This document shows, in pieces, positions 8,452 through 20,331 of a DNA stretch of 64,000 nucleotides. Position 1 is the stretch's first letter. Every line of letters begins with the position of its first letter. The translations under genes were made by a program, and so were the position numbers. A model generated the notes under the pieces. It made no database searches and was not told the DNA's origin. It saw only the letters and a list, made by a program, of their open reading frames with translations. Source of the DNA: Citrobacter sp. Res13-Sevr-PEB04-36 (lineage in GTDB: Bacteria > Pseudomonadota > Gammaproteobacteria > Enterobacterales > Enterobacteriaceae); assembly GCF_015672735.1 (NCBI RefSeq), contig NZ_JADABY010000018.1, forward strand, positions 59,146-123,145, in the 5' to 3' direction.

Positions 8452-10218
8452 TTAGATGTCCTCCTGACGATGAGCCAGCAATGTCGCAAAAGCCCCGTTG
8501 GCTGCGCTTAGTTGAGCATAAGTGCCTTGCTCGACGATCTGTCCGTCCTGCATGACCCAAATGGCATCCCACTCGGCAAGGTCTTCAAGCTGGTGTGTGA
8601 CCATCAGCGTGGTCTGGCGGCGTGATGCCTCATTCAGCGCCTGCATGACGCGCTGCTCGCTGTGCGCATCGAGGCTGGCTGCGGGCTCGTCCAGCAGTAA
8701 TAGCTGACATGGATTGAGCAAGGCGCGGGCAACGGCAACGCGCTGCGCTTGTCCGACGGAAAGTCGAGCCGCCTGATCGCCGACCGGGGTATCGACGCCC
8801 TGAGGCAGCAGGGGTAAAAACTCACTTACCCAGGCGCTGTCGAGCGCTGCCTGAAGCTGTTGCTCGCTGGCATCTGGTCGTGCCAGCAGCACATTATCGC
8901 GCAATGTTGGGGCAGGAAGCTGTGGGTTCTGTCCTACCCATGAGAGCTGTTTACGCCAGGAATCAGGCGCCAGGGAGCGCAGCTCAAAACCGTTAATCCG
9001 CAGTGAACCCTGATACGAGAGAAAACCAGACAGCGCATTCAGCAGCGAACTCTTACCGGACCCACTGCGTCCCACCAGCACCGCGCGCTGACCTGCTGGC
9101 AGCGAGAAGTTAAGTGGACCAGCAAGCACTTTACCTTCCGGGGAGGTGATAACCAGATCTTCTGCGGTAATCGAAACCGGCTCTTTTACGGTCAACTCAA
9201 TGTCGCCACGTTCAGGATGCGCCAGCGGTGTTTCCATGAACGTTTTCAGGCTGTCTGCGGCCCCAACAGCCTGGGCTTTGGCATGATAAAACGTGCCCAG
9301 ATCGCGCAAGGGTTGGAAAAACTCAGGCGCAAGAATCAGTGCCAGGAACCCGGAGGCTAAGGTGACGCCGACGCCATAGTGACCGAAGTTGAGTTCGCCG
9401 AGGTACGAGAAGCCAAAGTAAACCGCCACCAGTGCGATGGACAGCGACGTGAAAAATTCCAGCACGCCGGAGGAGAGGAACGCGAGGCGCAGAACTTCCA
9501 TGGTGCGCTGGCGAAAATCTTGTGATGCCGCACGAATGCTTTCTGTTTCTGCTTCGCCGCGACCAAATATTCTTAACGTTTCCATACCGCGCAGGCGATC
9601 GAGGAAATGGCCGCTGAGTCGGGCCAGGGCCTGAAAGTTACGTCGGTTAGCATCAGCAGCACCCATACCGACCATCGCCATAAACATGGGGATCAGCGGT
9701 GCAGTACCGAGCAGGATAAGGGCGGCTATCCAGTTAGACGGGAAAATGGCTGCCACAATCAAAATCGGGACGCAGACGGCAAGTGCCATTTGCGGTAGAT
9801 AACGTGCGTAGTAATCATGCATGTCGTCAATCTGTTCGAGCACCAGCGTTGCCCAACTTCCGGCCGGCTTGCCCTGGATCCACGCGGGGCCAGCCTGTTG
9901 CAGACGGTCCAGAACCTGACGGCGAATTTCAAAACGAATGTGCTGTCCCGCGTGAAAACCGACCCGCTCACGTAGCCAAACAACCCACGCACGCAGGATG
10001 AAAATCAGCACTAATACGATGAAAGGGAGCAGAAGGGCTTCGCGTGGAATATTATCCATGATCATATGATCAAGAATGCGCGCCAGAAGCCAGGCCTGAG
10101 CGACAATTAACAGGCCGCTGACGAAGCCTAACAGGCGTGAAATATTCAGCCAACGCTGGGAAATGACACTTTGCTGTTTTAACCAGCGGGTTAGCTCTTT
10201 TTGACGGGTTTTATTCAT
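8452..10218 (-). CDS. cydD: Heterodimeric ABC exporter subunit CydD
   Basis: The partner of CydC, 588 aa as in E. coli, starting MNKTRQKELTRWLKQQ. A longer upstream in-frame extension to 10278 exists but lacks homology. It has an N-terminal six-helix membrane domain and a nucleotide-binding domain with Walker [10 protein letters not shown], Walker B LLLLDEPAAS and the degenerate signature LSVGQAQRVAVARA (V in place of G). That gives one canonical and one divergent signature motif in the CydDC pair. It is cotranscribed with cydC. Confidence 0.97.
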   Translation of the reverse strand: MNKTRQKELTRWLKQQSVISQRWLNISRLLGFVSGLLIVAQAWLLARILDHMIMDNIPREALLLPFIVLVLIFILRAWVVWLRERVGFHAGQHIRFEIRRQVLDRLQQAGPAWIQGKPAGSWATLVLEQIDDMHDYYARYLPQMALAVCVPILIVAAIFPSNWIAALILLGTAPLIPMFMAMVGMGAADANRRNFQALARLSGHFLDRLRGMETLRIFGRGEAETESIRAASQDFRQRTMEVLRLAFLSSGVLEFFTSLSIALVAVYFGFSYLGELNFGHYGVGVTLASGFLALILAPEFFQPLRDLGTFYHAKAQAVGAADSLKTFMETPLAHPERGDIELTVKEPVSITAEDLVITSPEGKVLAGPLNFSLPAGQRAVLVGRSGSGKSSLLNALSGFLSYQGSLRINGFELRSLAPDSWRKQLSWVGQNPQLPAPTLRDNVLLARPDASEQQLQAALDSAWVSEFLPLLPQGVDTPVGDQAARLSVGQAQRVAVARALLNPCQLLLLDEPAASLDAHSEQRVMQALNEASRRQTTLMVTHQLEDLAEWDAIWVMQDGQIVEQGTYAQLSAANGAFATLLAHRQEDI

Positions 10219-10282
10219 TGCTCGCTTAGCAGGTGAGTTATAGGAATTTTTAGGCAGGACAATGTTACAACGGGGCAAAAAT

Positions 10283-10310
10283 AAAGGCGACTTATAGTCG
10301 CCTTTTTTAC
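10283..10310. terminator. Terminator hairpin between trxB and cydD
   Basis: A perfect 10-bp stem AAAGGCGACT / AGTCGCCTTT with a 3-nt loop. The flanks are T-rich on the plus strand and moderately T-rich (TTTATT) on the minus strand, where it lies 22 bp after the trxB stop. Confidence 0.8.
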
Positions 10311-10331
10311 TTTTGTTACTGATTTGTAAAC

Positions 10332-11926
<1,595 letters not shown>

Positions 11927-12421
11927 ATGGTAGATAGTAAGAAGCGCCCTGGCAAAGATCTCGACCGTATTGATCGTAACATTCTTAATGAGCTGCAAAA
12001 GGATGGGCGTATTTCTAACGTCGAGCTTTCTAAACGAGTGGGACTTTCACCAACGCCCTGCCTTGAGCGTGTGCGTCGGTTAGAAAGACAGGGTTTTATT
12101 CAGGGCTATACGGCGCTGTTAAACCCGCATTATCTGGATGCATCACTTCTGGTTTTTGTTGAGATTACTCTGAATCGTGGCGCACCGGATGTGTTTGAAC
12201 AGTTCAACACTGCAGTACAAAAACTTGAAGAAATTCAAGAGTGTCATTTGGTTTCCGGTGATTTCGACTACCTGCTGAAAACACGCGTACCGGATATGTC
12301 AGCATACCGTAAGCTATTGGGGGAAACCCTGCTGCGTCTGCCTGGCGTGAATGACACACGTACTTACGTGGTAATGGAAGAAGTCAAACAGAGCAATCGT
12401 CTGGTAATTAAGACGCGCTAA
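11927..12421 (+). CDS. lrp: Leucine-responsive regulatory protein Lrp
   Basis: A global feast/famine regulator of amino-acid metabolism, pili and transport genes. It has 164 aa and appears identical to E. coli Lrp. The N-terminal helix-turn-helix (about residues 28-50, GRISNVELSKRVGLSPTPC) is followed by the C-terminal RAM effector/oligomerisation domain (about 70-150). An upstream purine-rich stretch near the start acts as ribosome binding site. It is followed by its own hairpin and then ftsK. Confidence 0.98.
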   Translation: MVDSKKRPGKDLDRIDRNILNELQKDGRISNVELSKRVGLSPTPCLERVRRLERQGFIQGYTALLNPHYLDASLLVFVEITLNRGAPDVFEQFNTAVQKLEEIQECHLVSGDFDYLLKTRVPDMSAYRKLLGETLLRLPGVNDTRTYVVMEEVKQSNRLVIKTR

Positions 12422-12477
12422 CACGGAACAGGTGCAAAATCGACTTAGTTTGATTACACTCCTGTTAATCCATACAG

Positions 12478-12515
12478 CAACAGTGCCGGGGCAACCCGGT
12501 GCTGTTGTCCGTTTT
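12478..12515 (+). terminator. Terminator-like hairpin between lrp and ftsK
   Basis: A 13-bp stem CAACAGTGCCGGG / CCCGGTGCTGTTG with two G-U wobbles and a GCAA tetraloop, followed by TCCGTTTT. It probably ends the lrp transcript, possibly with read-through into ftsK. Confidence 0.7.
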
Positions 12516-12555
12516 AGCATCGGGCAGGAAAAGCCTGAAACCTGGAGAGCCGTTT

Positions 12556-15500
12556 TTGAGCCAGGAATACACTGAAGACAAAGACGTCACATTGACGAAG
12601 TTAAGCAGCGGGCGCCGACTTCTGGAAGCGCTACTGATCCTTATTGCCCTTTTTGCCGTCTGGTTGATGGCTGCCTTACTCAGCTTTAACCCTTCGGACC
12701 CCAGTTGGTCACAAACCGCGTGGCACGAGCCTATCCATAATCTTGGGGGAATTCCCGGGGCATGGCTGGCGGACACGCTGTTCTTTATTTTCGGCATAAT
12801 GGCTTACACCATACCCGTCATCATTGTCGGGGGCTGTTGGTTTACCTGGCGACATCAGGCCAGTGATGAATATGTCGACTATTTTGCCGTGTCACTGCGC
12901 ATTATTGGCGTACTGGCACTTATTCTCACGTCTTGCGGACTGGCTGCAATCAATGCCGATGATATCTGGTATTTCGCGTCTGGCGGCGTGATCGGCAGTC
13001 TGCTCAGCACTACGTTACAACCTCTGCTGCACAGTAGCGGGGGAACGCTCACGCTATTGTGCATCTGGGCCGCTGGTCTGACGCTGTTTACCGGCTGGTC
13101 ATGGGTGAGTATTGCGGAAAAATTAGGCGGTTGGTTACTCAATATTCTGACGTTTGCCAGTAATCGCACTCGCCGCGATGATACCTGGGTCGATGATGAA
13201 GAATACGAAGACGATGAAGAGTCCGTCGACATGGCCGAAGGAAAACCGCATGAATCGCGCCGGGCGCGTATTCTTCGCGGGGCGTTAGCGCGTCGTAAGC
13301 GGCTGGCCGAGAAATTTACCAACCCGCTTGGTCGCCACACCGATGCTGCGTTGTTCTCCGGCAAACGGATGGATGACGAAGATGAAATTGAATATAGCGC
13401 CCGTGGCGTAACCGCCGATCCGAATGATGTTCTGTTCTCGGGTAATCGCGCGACGCTGCCTGAATATGATGAGTTCGACCCACTGTTAAGTGGTCACTCG
13501 GTGACTGAGCCTGTGACTGCCGCCGCAGCTGCCACGGCGACCGCGCAGGCCTGGAGTGCGCCTGCCGATCCTTTAATGCAAGCTCCGCTGGTCTCCGGTG
13601 GCGTTCCTGTTCAGCCTGCACCGACCGCTGCATGGCAACCTGCGCTAGCGCCACAGGTGGTTGAGCCGGTTATGGCTCCAACCTACGAAGGTTATCCGCA
13701 GCCTGCACAGGTTGTACAGCCGACGGCACAGCCTTATGAGCCGTGGCCGCAGCCCGCACCGGTTGAGACTCAGCCGCAATATGCTGTGCCGCCTGTGGTT
13801 CAACCTCACTACCAACAGCCTGTCGCCCCACAGCAGCAAATGCAACCGCAGCAGCCTGTTACAGAACAAAGCTGGCAACAACAGCCAGTGCAGCAGCCGG
13901 TTCATTCGCCGGAACCTGTTTATAATTCGCCGTCGACTCCGCCTGCTTTTCAGCAGGAATCGACATTCCAGCCGCAGCCAATGTATCAGCCGCAGCCTGC
14001 TTTAGTGCAAGAACCTGTTGTTGAACAACCGCCGGTTGTCGAGCCTGAACCGTCTGTGGAAGAGACGAAACCGGCGCGTCCGCCACTCTATTATTTTGAA
14101 GAAGTGGAAGAGAAGCGCGCACGAGAGCGTGAACAACTCGCGGCCTGGTATCAGCCGATCCCAGAGCCTGCACAGGAGCCCGCGCGGGTTAAACCGTCTA
14201 TGCCATCGATGCCGACGACCGCGTCTATTCCTCCGGTTGAATCTGTCGCTGCCGTTGCGCCGCTGGCTGCCGGAGTGAAAAACGCGGCATTGGGTGCCGG
14301 GGCTGCTGCGGTTGCCGCACCTGTGTTTAGTCTGGCGGGTAGCGGTGCGCCGCGCCCACAGGTGAAAGAAGGCATTGGTCCGCAACTGCCGCGTCCAAAT
14401 CGCGTTCGTGTACCAACGCGTCGTGAACTGGCTTCGTATGGTATAAAATTACCGTCGCAGCGTATGGCCGAAGAGAAAGCGCGTGAAGAGCAGCTTGATA
14501 CGGACTATAACGACGATGAAATTGATGCAATGCAACAGGATGAGCTGGCACGTCAGTTCGCACAGTCGCAGCAGCACCGCTATGGTGAAGAGTATCAGGA
14601 CGATACGCATCAGGCTGAGGATGAAGAATCTGCAGCAGAAGCGGCGTTGGCCCGTCAGTTTGCCGCTTCCCAGCAGCAGCGCTATTCCGGTGAACAGCCT
14701 GCGGGAGCGAATCCGTTCTCGCTGGATGATTTTGCTTTCTCGCCGATGAAAGCGCTGGTGGATGATGGTCCGCATGAGCCGCTGTTTACCCCAAGCGTGA
14801 TGCCGGAACCGTCACCGCAGCAGCATTATCAGCAGCCGCCACAGCCTGTCGCGCCGCAGCAGCATTATCAGCAGCCGCCACAGCCTGTCGCGCCGCAGCA
14901 GCATTATCAACAGCCGACGCAGCCTGCCGTGCCGCAGCAGCATTATCAACAGCCGACGCAGCCTGCCGTGCCGCAGCCGCATTATCAGCAGCCGACGCAG
15001 CCTGTTGCGCCGCAGCAGCATTATCAGCAGCCGACGCAGCCTGTTGCGCCTCAGCAGCATTATCAGCAGCCGCCACAGCCTGTTGCGCCGCAGCCGCAGG
15101 ATAGCCTGATCCATCCGCTATTGATGCGCAATGGCGACAGCCGTCCTGTCCAGCGTCCAACCACGCTGCTGCCATCGCTGGATCTGCTCACCCCGCCACC
15201 GAGTGAAGTTGAACCAGTAGACACCTTCGCGCTGGAGCAAATGGCTCGTTTGGTGGAAGCGCGCTTAGCAGATTTCCGCATTAAAGCTGATGTGGTGAAC
15301 TATTCGCCGGGCCCGGTAATTACCCGTTTTGAACTGAATCTGGCTCCGGGTGTTAAAGCCGCGCGTATTTCTAACCTCTCCCGTGACCTGGCGCGTTCGC
15401 TGTCAACCGCTGCGGTCCGTGTGGTGGAGGTTATCCCGGGTAAACCATACGTAGGGCTGGAATTACCGAACAAAAAACGTCAGACCGTCTACCTGCGAGA

Positions 15501-16641
15501 AGTGCTGGATAACGCGAAATTCCGTGATAATCCCTCACCGCTTACCGTAGTGCTTGGCAAAGATATTGCGGGCGAACCGGTTACGGCTGATTTGGCGAAG
15601 ATGCCGCATCTGCTGGTGGCCGGTACTACGGGTTCCGGTAAGTCTGTTGGGGTCAACGCCATGATCCTCAGCATGCTGTACAAGGCACAACCGGAAGATG
15701 TGCGATTCATTATGATCGACCCGAAAATGCTCGAGTTGTCGGTTTATGAGGGGATTCCGCATCTGTTGACTGAAGTTGTTACTGACATGAAAGATGCCGC
15801 CAACGCGTTGCGCTGGAGCGTCAATGAAATGGAACGTCGTTATAAGCTGATGTCAGCGCTGGGCGTGCGTAATCTGGCGGGCTACAACGAGAAGATCGCT
15901 GAAGCCGAGCACATGGGGCGTCCGATTCCGGACCCGTACTGGAAGCCTGGCGATAGCATGGATGTCACCCATCCGGTGCTGAAAAAAGAGCCTTATATTG
16001 TGGTCCTGGTCGATGAATTTGCTGACCTGATGATGACCGTCGGTAAAAAGGTAGAAGAGTTGATTGCCCGACTGGCGCAAAAAGCACGTGCCGCGGGGAT
16101 CCACTTGGTACTGGCGACCCAGCGTCCATCGGTTGATGTGATTACCGGGCTTATCAAAGCCAACATCCCGACCCGTATCGCCTTTACCGTGTCGAGTAAA
16201 ATTGATTCGCGTACCATCCTTGATCAGTCAGGAGCGGAGTCGCTGTTGGGGATGGGGGATATGCTCTATTCCGCGCCAAACTCGACAATTCCGGTGCGCG
16301 TACATGGTGCCTTTGTGCGTGATGAAGAAGTTCATGCCGTTGTTCAGGACTGGAAAGCGCGTGGTCGTCCGCAATATGTTGAGGGTATTACCTCTGACAG
16401 CGAAAGCGAAGGCGGTGGCGGTGGTTTTGATAGTGGGGAGGAACTGGATCCGCTGTTCGATCAGGCGGTGAATTTTGTTACCCAAAAACGCAAAGCCTCC
16501 ATCTCCGGCGTCCAGCGTCAGTTCCGCATCGGTTACAACCGCGCTGCACGTATCATCGAACAGATGGAAGCGCAGGGAATCGTCAGTGAGCAAGGGCATA
16601 ATGGTAATCGTGAAGTGCTGGCACCACCGCCCTTCGATTGA
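12556..16641 (+). CDS. ftsK: DNA translocase FtsK
   Basis: A septal DNA pump that clears chromosomes from the division site and activates XerCD at dif; its N-terminal domain is needed for division. It has 1361 aa (E. coli 1329). The start is TTG at 12556 (protein [15 protein letters not shown]...), with GGAGA 8 nt upstream, as in E. coli; the ORF can be extended 19 codons upstream without support. Four membrane helices lie in residues about 25-180, then an acidic and Pro/Gln-rich linker to about 850. The RecA-like motor has Walker A GTTGSGKS at residues 1023-1030 and Walker [12 protein letters not shown]. The C-terminal gamma winged helix contains [19 protein letters not shown]. The linker carries a tandem repeat array. 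Confidence 0.97.
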   Translation: MSQEYTEDKDVTLTKLSSGRRLLEALLILIALFAVWLMAALLSFNPSDPSWSQTAWHEPIHNLGGIPGAWLADTLFFIFGIMAYTIPVIIVGGCWFTWRHQASDEYVDYFAVSLRIIGVLALILTSCGLAAINADDIWYFASGGVIGSLLSTTLQPLLHSSGGTLTLLCIWAAGLTLFTGWSWVSIAEKLGGWLLNILTFASNRTRRDDTWVDDEEYEDDEESVDMAEGKPHESRRARILRGALARRKRLAEKFTNPLGRHTDAALFSGKRMDDEDEIEYSARGVTADPNDVLFSGNRATLPEYDEFDPLLSGHSVTEPVTAAAAATATAQAWSAPADPLMQAPLVSGGVPVQPAPTAAWQPALAPQVVEPVMAPTYEGYPQPAQVVQPTAQPYEPWPQPAPVETQPQYAVPPVVQPHYQQPVAPQQQMQPQQPVTEQSWQQQPVQQPVHSPEPVYNSPSTPPAFQQESTFQPQPMYQPQPALVQEPVVEQPPVVEPEPSVEETKPARPPLYYFEEVEEKRAREREQLAAWYQPIPEPAQEPARVKPSMPSMPTTASIPPVESVAAVAPLAAGVKNAALGAGAAAVAAPVFSLAGSGAPRPQVKEGIGPQLPRPNRVRVPTRRELASYGIKLPSQRMAEEKAREEQLDTDYNDDEIDAMQQDELARQFAQSQQHRYGEEYQDDTHQAEDEESAAEAALARQFAASQQQRYSGEQPAGANPFSLDDFAFSPMKALVDDGPHEPLFTPSVMPEPSPQQHYQQPPQPVAPQQHYQQPPQPVAPQQHYQQPTQPAVPQQHYQQPTQPAVPQPHYQQPTQPVAPQQHYQQPTQPVAPQQHYQQPPQPVAPQPQDSLIHPLLMRNGDSRPVQRPTTLLPSLDLLTPPPSEVEPVDTFALEQMARLVEARLADFRIKADVVNYSPGPVITRFELNLAPGVKAARISNLSRDLARSLSTAAVRVVEVIPGKPYVGLELPNKKRQTVYLREVLDNAKFRDNPSPLTVVLGKDIAGEPVTADLAKMPHLLVAGTTGSGKSVGVNAMILSMLYKAQPEDVRFIMIDPKMLELSVYEGIPHLLTEVVTDMKDAANALRWSVNEMERRYKLMSALGVRNLAGYNEKIAEAEHMGRPIPDPYWKPGDSMDVTHPVLKKEPYIVVLVDEFADLMMTVGKKVEELIARLAQKARAAGIHLVLATQRPSVDVITGLIKANIPTRIAFTVSSKIDSRTILDQSGAESLLGMGDMLYSAPNSTIPVRVHGAFVRDEEVHAVVQDWKARGRPQYVEGITSDSESEGGGGGFDSGEELDPLFDQAVNFVTQKRKASISGVQRQFRIGYNRAARIIEQMEAQGIVSEQGHNGNREVLAPPPFD
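14815..15087 (+). repeat. In-frame 39-bp tandem repeat array in the ftsK linker
   Basis: There are seven consecutive 39-bp units, encoding 13-residue units of type [13 protein letters not shown] at FtsK residues 754-844. Units 3-6 vary to PTQPAV or PTQPVA, and unit 5 starts PQPHY. The first two units are nearly identical at the DNA level. E. coli FtsK has a comparable PQQQYQQPQQPVA array, with Q where this array has H. Confidence 0.95.
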
Positions 16642-16751
16642 TTGCAAAGTTAAGTAATTCAGTATTTTCTACTTTCCTCATGCTGATTTTTGGCCTGGAA
16701 TGGATAGCAGAGGGATCTCCCGTCGGGAGTGACGAATTTTGAGGAATAACG

Positions 16752-17363
16752 ATGAAAAAAATCGCAATCACCTGTGCATTATTGTCGAGCTTTGTGGTGA
16801 GCAGCGTCTGGGCTGACGCCGCCAGCGATCTGAAAAGCCGTCTGGATAAAGTTAGTAGCTTCCATGCCAGCTTTACACAGAAGGTTACAGACGGTAGCGG
16901 CGCTGCGGTGCAGGAAGGTCAGGGTGACCTGTGGGTTAAACGTCCAAACCTGTTTAACTGGCATATGACGCAACCTGACGAAAGCATTCTGGTCTCCGAC
17001 GGCAAAACGCTGTGGTTTTTTAACCCGTTTGTTGAGCAGGCCACGGCGACCTGGCTGAAAGATGCCACCGGTAACACGCCGTTTATGCTGATTGCGCGTA
17101 ACCAGTCCAGCGACTGGCAGCAGTACAACATCAAGCAAAACGGTGATGACTTTGTGTTGACCCCGAAAACCAGCAGCGGCAATCTGAAGCAGTTTACCAT
17201 CAACGTTGGGCGCGACGGTACGATCCATCAGTTTAGCGCCGTAGAGCAGGACGATCAGCGCAGTAGCTATCAGCTGAAATCTCAGCAGAATGGTGCGATC
17301 GAACCATCAAAATTTACCTTTACCCCACCGCAGGGTGTCACGGTAGACGATCAACGTAAGTAG
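16752..17363 (+). CDS. lolA: Outer-membrane lipoprotein carrier LolA
   Basis: A periplasmic chaperone that takes lipoproteins from LolCDE at the inner membrane and hands them to LolB. It has 203 aa like E. coli. The signal peptide [21 protein letters not shown] is cleaved before [21 protein letters not shown] precedes the ATG. The rarA start follows 10 bp after the stop, so the two are probably cotranscribed. Confidence 0.96.
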   Translation: MKKIAITCALLSSFVVSSVWADAASDLKSRLDKVSSFHASFTQKVTDGSGAAVQEGQGDLWVKRPNLFNWHMTQPDESILVSDGKTLWFFNPFVEQATATWLKDATGNTPFMLIARNQSSDWQQYNIKQNGDDFVLTPKTSSGNLKQFTINVGRDGTIHQFSAVEQDDQRSSYQLKSQQNGAIEPSKFTFTPPQGVTVDDQRK

Positions 17364-17373
17364 AGGCGTGTGA

Positions 17374-18717
17374 GTGGGTAATCTGTCGCTCGATTTTTCT
17401 GATAATACCTTTCAGCCGCTGGCCGCGCGTATGCGGCCAGAAAATTTAGCGCAGTATATCGGCCAGCAGCATTTGCTGGCTGCAGGTAAGCCCTTGCCGC
17501 GCGCCATCGAGGCCGGGCACCTGCACTCCATGATCTTATGGGGCCCTCCTGGCACAGGTAAAACCACGCTTGCCGAGGTGATTGCCCGCTACGCGAACGC
17601 AGACGTTGAACGCATTTCGGCCGTCACCTCGGGTGTGAAAGAAATTCGTGAAGCGATTGAACGTGCGCGTCAGAATCGTAACGCCGGTCGGCGCACTATA
17701 TTATTCGTGGATGAAGTCCACCGCTTTAATAAAAGTCAGCAGGACGCCTTTCTCCCGCATATTGAAGATGGCACCATTACGTTTATTGGCGCCACGACCG
17801 AAAATCCCTCGTTTGAACTGAACTCGGCATTACTGTCGCGTGCGCGAGTCTATTTGCTGAAATCGCTCACCACCGACGATATTGAGCAGGTACTGGAGCA
17901 GGCGATGGCGGATAAAGTGCGGGGTTACGGTGGCCAGGATATTGTTCTGCCGAATGAAACCCGTCGGGCCATTGCCGAGTTGGTGAATGGCGATGCGCGT
18001 CGGGCACTAAATACGCTGGAAATGATGGCAGATATGGCGGAAGTCGACGCCAGCGGAAAATGCGTTTTACAACCCACATTGCTGACAGAGATTGCTGGAG
18101 AGCGTAGCGCACGCTTTGATAATAAAGGCGATCGTTTTTACGATCTTATCTCGGCATTACATAAATCAGTACGCGGAAGCGCGCCGGATGCGGCCCTCTA
18201 CTGGTACGCACGCATCATTACGGCTGGGGGCGATCCGCTGTACGTTGCACGCCGCTGTCTGGCGATTGCTTCTGAAGACGTGGGTAATGCCGATCCCCGA
18301 GCCATGCAGGTGGCGATTTCGGCATGGGATTGTTTCACCCGCGTGGGACCTGCAGAAGGTGAGCGGGCGATTGCCCAGGCGATTGTTTATTTGGCCTGCG
18401 CACCGAAGAGTAACGCGGTGTATACCGCCTATAAAGCGGCGCTGGCAGATGCGCGCGACCGTCCGGATTACGACGTACCGGTGCATCTGCGTAACGCACC
18501 GACGAAGTTAATGAAGGAAATGGGCTACGGGCAGGAATATCGCTACGCGCACGATGAGCCGAATGCGTATGCTGCCGGTGAAGAGTATTTCCCGCAGGAA
18601 CTGGCACAAACACGCTATTATCACCCGACAAACAGAGGTCTTGAGGGTAAGATTGGCGAAAAGCTCGCCTGGCTTGCCGGACAGGATCAAAATAGCCCTA
18701 TAAAACGCTACCGTTAG
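17374..18717 (+). CDS. rarA: Replication-associated recombination protein RarA
   Basis: An AAA+ ATPase (MgsA/YcaJ, related to eukaryotic WRNIP1) acting at stalled forks. It has 447 aa as in E. coli. Walker [10 protein letters not shown] is at about residues 56-64 and Walker B is FVDEVHRF. Sensor 1 GATTENPSF and the arginine-finger segment SALLSRARV are visible. The start is GTG (protein begins [10 protein letters not shown]), preceded by AGAGG. It is conserved between lolA and serS. Confidence 0.96.
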   Translation: MGNLSLDFSDNTFQPLAARMRPENLAQYIGQQHLLAAGKPLPRAIEAGHLHSMILWGPPGTGKTTLAEVIARYANADVERISAVTSGVKEIREAIERARQNRNAGRRTILFVDEVHRFNKSQQDAFLPHIEDGTITFIGATTENPSFELNSALLSRARVYLLKSLTTDDIEQVLEQAMADKVRGYGGQDIVLPNETRRAIAELVNGDARRALNTLEMMADMAEVDASGKCVLQPTLLTEIAGERSARFDNKGDRFYDLISALHKSVRGSAPDAALYWYARIITAGGDPLYVARRCLAIASEDVGNADPRAMQVAISAWDCFTRVGPAEGERAIAQAIVYLACAPKSNAVYTAYKAALADARDRPDYDVPVHLRNAPTKLMKEMGYGQEYRYAHDEPNAYAAGEEYFPQELAQTRYYHPTNRGLEGKIGEKLAWLAGQDQNSPIKRYR

Positions 18718-18788
18718 CGCGATCGTTGCGGTAATGTTGGCAATGTATCCCTGTGACTGCAGGCTGTGGTCACTTTCTCCCATTTTAA

Positions 18789-20102
<1,314 letters not shown>

Positions 20103-20120
20103 GTGAGTTTTACCTGCTAA

Positions 20121-20146
20121 AAAAGCGCCTGCGGGCGCTTTTTTTA
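20121..20146 (+). terminator. Terminator of serS
   Basis: A 9-bp stem AAAAGCGCC / GGCGCTTTT, loop TGCG, and a T-run through 20145. Confidence 0.92.
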
Positions 20147-20153
20147 TGCCTGC

Positions 20154-20194
20154 TTGACGCCGGACAATAATCCTTACCCCATTAGTGGTAATAC
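20154..20194 (+). promoter_or_regulatory. dmsA promoter with degenerate FNR site
   Basis: TTGACGCCGGACAA at 20154-20167 aligns in position with the E. coli dms FNR box, which I recall as TTGATACCGAACAA. A -10 like TAATAC lies at 20189-20194, which would place the start near 20202 and the box centre at about -41.5, the spacing of a class II FNR promoter. Seven of ten conserved positions of the TTGAT-N4-ATCAA consensus are kept. The dmsA leader would then be about 130 nt. Confidence 0.65.
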
Positions 20195-20331
20195 TTCCTT
20201 CGAATGAAAGTCAGTATCTATCTCTGTCTTTACGCAAATTCACTATATACCAGTCTGTATAACGATAGCATTGATATATAAAAAGCTATACAGCGATTGT
20301 TTCTTTATTGTGAGCAGCAGAGTGAGCCACT

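Noticed and set aside
14786..15175. Repetitive open frames opposite the ftsK linker, and a possible CRISPR array
   Set aside because: The repeats are contiguous, in frame with ftsK and without spacers; the antisense frames only reflect the repeat.
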